From positions 1 through 39,641 of the forward strand of contig PNAZ01000126.1 of the NCBI GenBank assembly GCA_003169655.1: a stretch of 39,641 bases of DNA, given 5' to 3'. A model generated the notes under the pieces. That model was given only the letters and a program-made list of their open reading frames with translations. It was not told the DNA's origin and searched no databases. The position numbers and the translations under genes were made by a program. This document shows positions 25,939 through 33,341 of the stretch, piece by piece. Positions within the stretch are counted from its first letter, which is position 1. Every line of letters begins with the position of its first letter. The stretch is from Chloroflexota bacterium (lineage in GTDB: Bacteria > Chloroflexota > Limnocylindria > Limnocylindrales > CSP1-4).

Positions 25939-27609
25939 ATGCGCTCCACCCTCATCCGGGCCATTGGCCTGTTCGCCCTGGCGCTCGCGGTGCGGGTCCT
26001 GCTCCTGGTCCTCTATCCGGACCCGGCGTACGTCGATTCGTACTACTACGTCAACGTCGCCCGGGCACTCAGCGCGGGCCACGGCTTCTCGATCGACTTC
26101 ATCTGGACGTTCGTCGACGTCGGCGGCCACCTGCCCGCCAATCCGGTCCTGCCGATCCCGAGCAATGCCCACTGGATGCCGCTGGCCAGCCTGGTCCAGG
26201 TGCCGTTCATCCTGACCCTCGGGGCCACGGCCTTCGCGTCCGGCCTGCCCTTCGCCCTGATCGGCGCGCTGGCCGCGCCGATGACCTGGGCCTTCGCCCG
26301 GGAGGCCGGCTGCCGCCCGTCGGTTGCCGTCGGCGGTGCGATCCTGGCCGCGGTGCCGGCCGCGGTCACCCCGTTCATGGCCCAGCCCGACAACTTCGCC
26401 CTCTTCCAGGTCCTCGTCCTGGCGGCCCTGTGGCTCGGCGCCCGGGCGCTGCGGGGCGACGCCAGGGCCTTTGCGGCAACCGGGATCCTGGTCGGCCTGG
26501 CGACCCTCGCCCGGAACGACGGCGTCCTGGTGGGGGCCGCGCTGGCCCTGGTCTGGGCCTGGTCGCGGGTCCGCTTCCGGCGGGCCAGGCTCGGCGGCCA
26601 CTATGCGCCGCAGCCCCTGCCGATCTGGTCGGCCGTGGTCGGCGCGGTCCTGTTCCTGCTCGTGATGGCCCCCTGGGAGATGCGTCAGCTGGCCGTCTTC
26701 GGCAGCCTGTCACCTTCCTCGTCGACCGGCCGGATCCTGTTCATCCGCTCAATCGACGAGCTGAACAGCATCACCGGCACGCCCACCTTGAGCACCTTCC
26801 TGGCCCAGGGCATCGGGCCCCTGATCGCCAGCCGGCTGACCGGCTTCTTCGAGGCGATCGTGATCTTCAGCGTCCTGGTCGGCGGGGTCATCCTGACCCC
26901 GTTCATGGTGGCCGGGGCCTGGCTGCGACGCCATTCGGCCGACTTCCTGCCGTTCTTCCTGTACACCGTGCTGCTGTTCGCGTTCTCCGGGCTCGTCTCG
27001 GCGGTCCACGTGCCCAACGGCACGTTCATCCACTCGGGCGCCGCCCTTGCTCCGCAGGCGTACCTGCTGGCCCTCGAGGCGGTCGTCGCCCTCGTCGCCT
27101 GGGTCGCTCGCCACCGGCCAAGCTGGAACGCCGAATCAGCCGGCCGGGTCTTTGTCGGCGGGCTCGTCGGGATCAGCCTGGTCGGCGCGCTCTACTTCAC
27201 GGCCAACGTCCACGACACGTGGGGCCATGAGCGCGACCTCGACCAGGCCGTCGGCGCGGCTCTGGGCGCCCACGGCGCGGCGCCCGACGACGTGGTGATG
27301 AGCCTCGACACGGGCGCGATCAAGTACTGGACCGGCCACCCGGGGGTGGTCGCCCCGAATGACCCGATCACGACCATCGAATCCGTGGCTCGGGCGTATG
27401 ACGTCCGCTGGCTGTACGTGGAGCGCGCGGACGCCGTCCCCGCGCTCGGCCCGATCCTCGACGGCAGCGGCCGGCCGGGCTGGGTCGGCGCGCCGGTCTG
27501 GAGCGTCACCGGGACCGCGGCCACGATCGATGCCGGCCTGTATCCGGTCTGCTTCACGACGAGCGACCCGCGCTGCGTGGTCGTGGCCGGCGTGGGTGGT
27601 GGCTCGTGA
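25939..27609 (+). CDS. GT39-like (ArnT/PMT-like) membrane glycosyltransferase
   Basis: 'YPDPAYVDSYYYVNVARALSAGHGFSIDFIWTFVDVGG' early luminal DxYYY motif, multi-TM. ATG 25939 preferred; track uses GTG 25930. Confidence 0.78.
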   Translation: MRSTLIRAIGLFALALAVRVLLLVLYPDPAYVDSYYYVNVARALSAGHGFSIDFIWTFVDVGGHLPANPVLPIPSNAHWMPLASLVQVPFILTLGATAFASGLPFALIGALAAPMTWAFAREAGCRPSVAVGGAILAAVPAAVTPFMAQPDNFALFQVLVLAALWLGARALRGDARAFAATGILVGLATLARNDGVLVGAALALVWAWSRVRFRRARLGGHYAPQPLPIWSAVVGAVLFLLVMAPWEMRQLAVFGSLSPSSSTGRILFIRSIDELNSITGTPTLSTFLAQGIGPLIASRLTGFFEAIVIFSVLVGGVILTPFMVAGAWLRRHSADFLPFFLYTVLLFAFSGLVSAVHVPNGTFIHSGAALAPQAYLLALEAVVALVAWVARHRPSWNAESAGRVFVGGLVGISLVGALYFTANVHDTWGHERDLDQAVGAALGAHGAAPDDVVMSLDTGAIKYWTGHPGVVAPNDPITTIESVARAYDVRWLYVERADAVPALGPILDGSGRPGWVGAPVWSVTGTAATIDAGLYPVCFTTSDPRCVVVAGVGGGS

Positions 27610-29276
27610 GCGGCTCGTTCCGCTGGGCGCCCAGCCGGCGTGAGGCCTGGGGCACGGTGGCGGCGCTGTTTGCCTTCGCCCTGCTGGTCCGCCTCGCGTT
27701 CGCCCGGACGGTGCCTTTCCCGACCCCCGAGGACACGGCCTATTACGTGATGGTCGCCCGCAACCTGGTCGACGGCCACGGCCTGACCAGTGACGCCCTG
27801 TGGAGCTTCCAGACGCCGCCGTTGTCGTTCCCGCGACCGGCCTTCGAGGTATGGCTACCGCTGCCCACCCTGTTGATTGCCCTGCCGATGCTCGTCTTCG
27901 GGACGTCGTTCGCCGTGGCCCAGCTGCCGGCCCTGCTCGTCGGCGCCCTCCTGCCGGCGCTGGCCTGGCGGCTGGGAGCCGACGTGGCGGCCGAGCTTGG
28001 CCTGCCCACCGGCCGGGCCCGAACGCTGGCCCTCGGGGTCGGCCTGACGGCGGCCGTCGAGCTGCCCCTCGTCCTGTTCAGCGCCCTGCCCGATTCGACC
28101 AGCGTCTTCGCCGCCCTGGTGCTCGGCGCCTGCCTCCTGATCCCGCGCCTCCTGCGCGACCCGCGCGGCGCCCGGATCGCCGATCCGCGGCTCCTCGGGC
28201 TGGGCGTCCTGATCGGGCTGGCCGCCCTCGCCCGCAACGAGGCGCTGTGGCTGGCCATGGCCTGGGCGAGTCTGGCCTGGTTCACCGCCCGCGATCCGGC
28301 CGGCGTCCGCCTGGCCCGGGCCGAGCGGCTCCGACTGATCGTCATTCCGGCCGTCGCCGCCCTGGTCGTGTTCGGACCCTGGATGGTCCGCGACTGGCTG
28401 GTCTTCGGCAATCCGCTGCCCGGCCAGGCGGCCGCCAACGCCCTGTCGGTGTCCGGCTTCGACATCTTCGCCTGGAGCGATCCACCCACCCTGGCGCGCT
28501 ACCTGGCGGTGGGCATCGGGACCCTGGTCCAGATGCGGATCGACGGCTTCAGCCACAACCTGCTCAGCGTCCTGCTCGTGCCGAGCTTCCCGATCGGCTT
28601 GATCGGCCTGCTCCGCCTGCCCTGGACGGCGGGCATCCGGGCACTTCGGCCCCTGCTCCTCGTGTCGCTGCTGACCTTCTGGGTCACCACCCTGCTCTTC
28701 CCGGTGGCGACCACCTGGGGCACCTTTCTGCACGCGGCCGGCCCGGTCCATATCCTGCTGATCGTGGCCTGCCTGCTCGGTCTGGACGCCCTGTTTGCCC
28801 GGGTCAGCACCTGGCGGGGCTGGACCAACCAGGTGGCCTGGCTGGGGGCGACCCTGACGATCGCCAGCGCGATCCTGTTCAGCCTGAGCCTTGCCGGCTA
28901 CGGCGGGCAGAGCACCGACGTCGCCAACCGCTACCAGGCGCTCGAGGCCCAGATGGCCGCGATCGGGCGACCGCTGGACCAGGCCGCCGGCCCGGTGATC
29001 AGCGACTTCCCGATCTGGCTCGCCTACCAAACCGGGATCCACACCCTGGCCCTGCCCGATGAGCCACCGAGTTCGGTCGTCGACCTGGCCGCCCACTTTC
29101 CGGGCACCCACTACCTCGTGATCAGCGACGTCCACGGCAGCTGGCCGGCCGTCCTGTCGAGCGCCGACGCCGACGTGAGCTGTTTTCACGAGGTCGCCCT
29201 CGGCGTGCCACCTGACCCCAGCGCAGCGGCGGCCCTGAACGGCACCCGGGTCTTCGAGATCGGATGTGGGCCATGA
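27606..29276 (+). CDS. GT39-like membrane glycosyltransferase, paralogue of the preceding gene
   Basis: 'PFPTPEDTAYYVMVARNLVDGHGLTSDALWSFQTPPLSFPRPAFEVWLPLPTLLIALPML'; GTGA overlap with the upstream stop. Confidence 0.78.
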   Translation: MSGSFRWAPSRREAWGTVAALFAFALLVRLAFARTVPFPTPEDTAYYVMVARNLVDGHGLTSDALWSFQTPPLSFPRPAFEVWLPLPTLLIALPMLVFGTSFAVAQLPALLVGALLPALAWRLGADVAAELGLPTGRARTLALGVGLTAAVELPLVLFSALPDSTSVFAALVLGACLLIPRLLRDPRGARIADPRLLGLGVLIGLAALARNEALWLAMAWASLAWFTARDPAGVRLARAERLRLIVIPAVAALVVFGPWMVRDWLVFGNPLPGQAAANALSVSGFDIFAWSDPPTLARYLAVGIGTLVQMRIDGFSHNLLSVLLVPSFPIGLIGLLRLPWTAGIRALRPLLLVSLLTFWVTTLLFPVATTWGTFLHAAGPVHILLIVACLLGLDALFARVSTWRGWTNQVAWLGATLTIASAILFSLSLAGYGGQSTDVANRYQALEAQMAAIGRPLDQAAGPVISDFPIWLAYQTGIHTLALPDEPPSSVVDLAAHFPGTHYLVISDVHGSWPAVLSSADADVSCFHEVALGVPPDPSAAAALNGTRVFEIGCGP

Positions 29277-29285
29277 GCGGCCCTC

Positions 29286-29291
29286 TATACT
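29286..29291 (+). promoter_or_regulatory. Putative -10 element TATACT, 8 nt upstream of ATG 29300
   Basis: TATACT-cgccggac-ATG. Confidence 0.5.
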
Positions 29292-29299
29292 CGCCGGAC

Positions 29300-30391
29300 A
29301 TGGACGGCACGCGCGCCGAGGCACGGGACGGGCGAATCGACGAGCTGCATGCCGAGGCCAAGGCGGCGGTTGGCTACGCTGCGGACACGGTCCGCCAGAT
29401 CGCCGACCGCTATCGGCTGGTCCAGCACGAAGAGCTCGGCCGGCTGCAGGCCGTGAACGATGACCTGCGCTCCGGCAAGCGCCGCAAGCCGGGCGCCGCC
29501 GACAAAGGCGCCTCATCCAATGCGGCCGCCGCGGTGGCGGCCGAGGCCGGCGCGGAAGATCGCCGGCGGCGGGCCCTGCAGGTCGATGCCGAGAACCTGA
29601 CCACGGCCGCCGGCCAGCACCAGTCGGAGCTGAACCGGCTCGATGTGGCCCTGCGCAGCCTGGAGCGGATCTGGCTGTTCCTGGGGCGCGACGACGCGAC
29701 CCTGATCAGCGACACCGCGGCGGTGGCCAGCTCAACCGAGCTCAACATGCGGATTGTCGAGGCCCAGGAAGCCGAGCGACTGCGGCTCGTCCGCGAAGTC
29801 CATGACGGCCCCGCCCAGGCCCTCTCCAACGCGATCTTCCAGCTCGACTACGTCGAGCGGGTCATCATCGACGATCCCAACGTGGCGGCCCACGAGCTCG
29901 AGCTGCTCGGCGCCCGGCTGCGCCGCGAGCTGGGTGACGTGCGCGGCTTCATCAGCCAGCTCCGGCCGCCGCTGCTGGCCGAGCTCGGCCTGGCGGGCTC
30001 GATCGGCGATGCCGTCGAGACCTTCACGGCCCTGTCCGGCATCCCTGTCGTGACCGACATCGGGGGCGGCGGCGAGGGGCTCAACGAGGCCGCCCAGACG
30101 GTCGCCCTGCGGATCGTCCAGGAGGCGCTCCAGAACATCCGCAAGCACGCCGCCTCCGAGAGCGTCTCGGTCGCCACCCGGATCGAGGGATCCGACTGGG
30201 TCCTCGAGGTCCGCGATGACGGGCGGGGCTTCGACATCGGCTCGATGGCCGCCCGCGGGCGGCGCAATTTCGGGCTGCAATTCATGCGCGAGCGAGCCGA
30301 GCTGATCGGTGCTCGTTTTGACGTTGGTTCCAGGCCCAATGGGGGCACCATCGTGACGTTGGCAATCCCGCTCCAGAAGGAGAACGAATGA
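29300..30391 (+). CDS. Sensor histidine kinase, NarL/DegS type (HisKA_3 + HATPase)
   Basis: 'REVHDGPAQALSNAIFQLDYVER', N-box 'IVQEALQNIRKHA', G1 'VRDDGRGFD', G2 'NFGLQFMRERAELIGARFDVGSRPNGGTIVTLAIP'. The longer track start at 29264 is less likely. Confidence 0.9.
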   Translation: MDGTRAEARDGRIDELHAEAKAAVGYAADTVRQIADRYRLVQHEELGRLQAVNDDLRSGKRRKPGAADKGASSNAAAAVAAEAGAEDRRRRALQVDAENLTTAAGQHQSELNRLDVALRSLERIWLFLGRDDATLISDTAAVASSTELNMRIVEAQEAERLRLVREVHDGPAQALSNAIFQLDYVERVIIDDPNVAAHELELLGARLRRELGDVRGFISQLRPPLLAELGLAGSIGDAVETFTALSGIPVVTDIGGGGEGLNEAAQTVALRIVQEALQNIRKHAASESVSVATRIEGSDWVLEVRDDGRGFDIGSMAARGRRNFGLQFMRERAELIGARFDVGSRPNGGTIVTLAIPLQKENE

Positions 30392-31134
30392 CCGCAATGG
30401 ACTACCTCGGCCCGGATCGGCGACGGGGCGGACCCGATCGCCGAACCGTGGGCGAGATCACCAAGATCCTCCTTGTCGACGACCATGCCCTGTTCCGAAT
30501 GGGGATGCGCGGCCTGCTCGAGCGCGAGCCGGACTTCGAGATCGTGGGCGAGGCCCAGGACAGCCGCGGCGCGGTTGACCTGGCCATGGAAATGTCACCC
30601 GACATCGTCCTGATGGACCTCTCGCTGCCGCCTCCCGGCGGGATCGAGACCACCCAGCGGATCAAGCGCGAGCTGCCCTCGGTGGGGATCATCGTGCTGG
30701 CCGTCAGCGAGGACGAGGACGCCCTGTTCGACGCGATCAAGGCCGGTGCGGCCGCCTTCATCCTCAAGGATGTCGGCCCGGACGACCTGGTCACGATCAT
30801 CCGCCGGGTCACCGCCGGCGAGTACCTGATCAACGACAAGGTCTTCGCCAAGCCGGCCGTCGCCAGCCGCGTCCTGAAGGAGTTCCGCGAGCTGGCCGTC
30901 TATGGCCAGGAAGCGGCCCCGATCTTCGCCCCGCTGTCACCGCGCGAGGTCGAGATCCTCGACAACATCGCCCAGGGGATGACCAACAAGCAGGTCGCCT
31001 ACGCGCTGTCGATCAGCGAGCAGACGGTCAAGAACCACATGTCGAGCATCCTCCGGAAGCTCAGCGTGAACGATCGAACCCAGGCCGTCGTCTACGCGAT
31101 GCGCCAGGGCTGGATCAGGATGCCCGAGGATTGA
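30388..31134 (+). CDS. NarL/LuxR-type response regulator
   Basis: REC 'KILLVDDHALFRMGMRGLLEREPDFEIVGEA', 'PDIVLMDLSLP'; HTH 'LSPREVEILDNIAQGMTNKQVAYALSISEQTVKNHMSSILRKLSVNDRTQAVVYA'. Confidence 0.93.
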   Translation: MTAMDYLGPDRRRGGPDRRTVGEITKILLVDDHALFRMGMRGLLEREPDFEIVGEAQDSRGAVDLAMEMSPDIVLMDLSLPPPGGIETTQRIKRELPSVGIIVLAVSEDEDALFDAIKAGAAAFILKDVGPDDLVTIIRRVTAGEYLINDKVFAKPAVASRVLKEFRELAVYGQEAAPIFAPLSPREVEILDNIAQGMTNKQVAYALSISEQTVKNHMSSILRKLSVNDRTQAVVYAMRQGWIRMPED

Positions 31135-32339
31135 CCGAGCCCCAGCCGGTGGCAGCCAGTGATCCCGGCGCCTTCGCCGACCGGATCGCAGCGGAGCTCG
31201 CCACCCTCGACTCCGAGCTGGTCGAGATCGACCTGCTGATCCAGCAGGCCCGCACAGAGGCCGACCGCCACGAGATGAAGCGGAGCCAGACGGCCGACCG
31301 GGTCGCGACGCTCCGGGGCGCCGCCACGCCCAATCCGACCGACCTCGCCGAGGCCGCCAGCCAGCTCGTCCAGCTGACCCGCCGGGCGGTCATGATGGAG
31401 TCCCAGGTCGACGTCCTGCAGGGCAAGCAGAAGGCCCTCGGCCGCTACCGCGAAGCCCTCGAGCGCTATGGCGGCCAGATGCGCGAGCTCGCCACGAGCG
31501 GCGGCTGGGTCGCGCCGAGCGGTCAGTCGAACTCGACCGGCGGGCCAGGATCGAGCGGCGGGGCGGATGACGGCGACATCCCGGCGGCCGTCTCGCGGAT
31601 CGTGCTGACCGCCCAGGAAGACCTGCGCCGGGACATCGCCCGGGCCATGCACGATGGGCCGGCCCAGAGCCTGACCAACATCGTCCTCCAGGCCCAGATC
31701 GTCGATCGCCTCGTCGATCGCGACCCGGCCCTTGCCCGGACCGAGGTCAAGGCCCTGATCGCGATGGTCCAGACCACCCTCGAGGCGACGAAGTCGTTCA
31801 TCTTCGACGTCCGGCCGATGGTCCTCGACGACCTCGGCCTGGTGCCCACCCTCCGGCGGACCGCGCGTGAGCGCGGCCGGCGGGCACAGATCGCAGTCGA
31901 CTTCGACTCGATGGGCACCGATCGCCGGCTGGCGATGGAGCTCGAGAGCGGCCTCTTCCGGATGATCGATCAGGCCCTCGCGGGATTCCTGTCGACGGCC
32001 CCCCGGCGGGTGCTGATCCGCCTCGACTGGGGCGACCAGATCGAGGCCCGGATCGCCGCCCACGGCGAGGCGCCGGCCGCTCCACCCGAGGTGGCCGCGC
32101 CGGCGGCCGATGGCTCGGCGCCCAGCGTCGAGGCCGTCGACGCGCTGGAGGCCCAGCCCAGCCACGTCCTGCCGGCCAAGGCCTGGCGCGAGATCCAGCA
32201 GCGGGCCTCGACCCTGGGCATCGTGGCCGAGCTCCTGGCCGGAGGCACCGAGGTCCGCCTGGTTGCCAACCCGACGTTCGAAGACGGACCGATCGCCGGC
32301 ACCGGCAGCCCGGCCGGCTTGACCGCCGACGCGAGCTGA
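31131..32339 (+). CDS. Degenerate DegS/NarX-type sensor kinase (DHp His retained, HATPase boxes lost)
   Basis: 'LRRDIARAMHDGPAQSLTNIVLQAQIVDRL' and 'VRPMVLDDLGLVPTLRR' align with HisKA_3 kinases, but there is no N-box Asn or DxGxG. TTG start overlaps the RR stop. Confidence 0.75.
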   Translation: MTEPQPVAASDPGAFADRIAAELATLDSELVEIDLLIQQARTEADRHEMKRSQTADRVATLRGAATPNPTDLAEAASQLVQLTRRAVMMESQVDVLQGKQKALGRYREALERYGGQMRELATSGGWVAPSGQSNSTGGPGSSGGADDGDIPAAVSRIVLTAQEDLRRDIARAMHDGPAQSLTNIVLQAQIVDRLVDRDPALARTEVKALIAMVQTTLEATKSFIFDVRPMVLDDLGLVPTLRRTARERGRRAQIAVDFDSMGTDRRLAMELESGLFRMIDQALAGFLSTAPRRVLIRLDWGDQIEARIAAHGEAPAAPPEVAAPAADGSAPSVEAVDALEAQPSHVLPAKAWREIQQRASTLGIVAELLAGGTEVRLVANPTFEDGPIAGTGSPAGLTADAS

Positions 32340-32357
32340 TCGGCCCGGATCTCGCCA

Positions 32358-32513
32358 ATGGTCGAGCCAGGCGCCTCGCGCCGCAAGCCTGCCGCGATCG
32401 TCGACTACGCGATCATCGGGCTGCTGACCCTGGCCCTGATCGGGATCCTGCTCGTCTTCCTGCGCGACCAGGTGGCGACGATCCTGGCCTGGATCACCGG
32501 CCTGATCGGCTGA
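32358..32513 (+). CDS. 51-aa Flp-pilin-like membrane mini-protein (absent from the supplied ORF track)
   Basis: Translation MVEPGASRRKPAAIVDYAIIGLLTLALIGILLVFLRDQVATILAWITGLIG*. Hydrophobic core aligns with the Flp pilins: DYAIIGLLTLALIGILLVFLRDQVATIL vs EYALILALIAIVAIIALIFLGGQVSKIL. Confidence 0.6.
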   Translation: MVEPGASRRKPAAIVDYAIIGLLTLALIGILLVFLRDQVATILAWITGLIG

Positions 32514-32545
32514 ACGGGTCATCGATTCTGGTACCAATGTCCTAA

Positions 32546-32575
32546 TCGACGGCGGCTCGGTGCCGGACGTATGGT
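32546..32575 (+). promoter_or_regulatory. Putative promoter for pilin 1: TCGACG-18-TATGGT
   Basis: Hexamers at 32546-32551 and 32570-32575, upstream of the SD at 32610-32614. Confidence 0.3.
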
Positions 32576-32624
32576 TCCCCTGCCCTCAATCGGGGGTATG
32601 GACTTATCCAGGAGGCATCATCAG

Positions 32625-32795
32625 ATGCAGCTCTTCAACTCGTTCCTCGCGCGGTTCAGCCGCGACGAGGAAGGTCAGGGACTCGCCGAGTACGCCCTGA
32701 TCCTCGCCCTCATCGCGATCGTCGCGATCATCGCCCTCATCTTCCTGGGCGGACAGGTCTCGAAGATCCTCAGCAACGTTGGTAACTCGGTCTAG
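32625..32795 (+). CDS. flp: Flp/Fap-type pilin (pilin 1)
   Basis: MQLFNSFLARFSRDEEGQGLAEYALILALIAIVAIIALIFLGGQVSKILSNVGNSV; canonical G^xxxxEY prepilin motif; SD aggagg before ATG 32625. Confidence 0.93.
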   Translation: MQLFNSFLARFSRDEEGQGLAEYALILALIAIVAIIALIFLGGQVSKILSNVGNSV

Positions 32796-32828
32796 GACCG
32801 CAGCTCGCTCGAGCTGACCATGATCAAG

Positions 32829-32860
32829 CGCCGGACCGAGCTTTCTCGGTCCGGCGTTTG
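32829..32860 (+). terminator. Intrinsic terminator after pilin 1
   Basis: Perfect 12-bp stem cgccggaccgag (32829-32840), loop cttt, ctcggtccggcg (32845-32856), then tttg. Confidence 0.75.
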
Positions 32861-32872
32861 CCTTTGGCAGGC

Positions 32873-32902
32873 TTGACAGGCCCGCCAACCCGTCTCTACC
32901 GT
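32873..32902 (+). promoter_or_regulatory. Putative sigma70-type promoter for pilin 2: TTGACA-18-TACCGT
   Basis: TTGACA 32873-32878; TACCGT 32897-32902; follows the pilin 1 terminator. Confidence 0.45.
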
Positions 32903-32961
32903 AACCCGGCCCTCGCCCCAACGGCGACGGGACCCCGAAGGAAAGGAGGTAATGGACCACC

Positions 32962-33135
32962 ATGACGAGCTACATCTCTGCACTGATCGCATCGTTCCGA
33001 TCCGACGACGAAGGCCAGGGTCTGGCCGAGTACGCCTTGATCCTCGCCCTGATCGCGATCGTCGCGATCATCGCCCTGATCTTCCTGGGCGGACAGGTTT
33101 CGAAGATCCTGAGCCAGGTCGGCAACTCGGTCTAG
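32962..33135 (+). CDS. flp: Flp-type pilin (pilin 2; absent from the supplied ORF track)
   Basis: 57 aa: MTSYISALIASFRSDDEGQGLAEYALILALIAIVAIIALIFLGGQVSKILSQVGNSV*; SD gaaaggaggtaat upstream. Confidence 0.93.
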   Translation: MTSYISALIASFRSDDEGQGLAEYALILALIAIVAIIALIFLGGQVSKILSQVGNSV

Positions 33136-33205
33136 GACACCCTGCTCCGGTCGGTCGAGTGCCGCCCGGAGCGGCCTGGACGCACCGCTTTTCCAATAGA
33201 CCTTA

Positions 33206-33234
33206 TTGACAGCGCACGGGGCTTTTTCTAGCCT
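33206..33234 (+). promoter_or_regulatory. Putative sigma70-type promoter for pilin 3: TTGACA-17-TAGCCT
   Basis: TTGACA 33206-33211, 17-nt spacer, TAGCCT 33229-33234. Confidence 0.45.
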
Positions 33235-33246
33235 GACGCGCGGCCC

Positions 33247-33277
33247 GGCTCCTGGACCCAGCTTGAGTCCAGGAGCC
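33247..33277 (+). promoter_or_regulatory. Perfect 11-bp hairpin in the predicted 5' leader of pilin 3
   Basis: ggctcctggac (33247-33257) / gtccaggagcc (33267-33277), 9-nt loop, no following T-tract. Confidence 0.6.
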
Positions 33278-33320
33278 AAACATTGCGACCAGCTCTCGTC
33301 GGATGGCGAGGGACTTTGAC

Positions 33321-33337
33321 GGAAAGGAGGTAATCCA
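33321..33337 (+). promoter_or_regulatory. Extended Shine-Dalgarno sequence of pilin 3
   Basis: ggaaaggaggtaatcca compares with AGAAAGGAGGTGATCCAGCC, the complement of the conserved 16S rRNA 3' end, with one internal mismatch over the core. Confidence 0.6.
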
Positions 33338-33341
33338 TCAC

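Noticed and set aside
24826-26601. 591-aa minus-strand ORF
   Set aside because: Overlaps three good genes in another frame; no coherent domain.
25428-27230. 600-aa plus-strand ORF
   Set aside because: Out-of-frame shadow of the GT39-like gene (Gly/Pro/Arg-rich).
27855-29516. 553-aa minus-strand ORF
   Set aside because: Antisense shadow of the GT39-like paralogue.
33144-33172. Terminator after pilin 2 (gctccgg...ccggagc)
   Set aside because: Only a 7-bp stem with a 15-nt loop and no adjacent T-tract; not strong enough to annotate.
32514-33341. c-di-GMP (GEMM) riboswitch in pilin leaders
   Set aside because: Conserved GEMM sequence elements were not found; the leaders show only simple hairpins.
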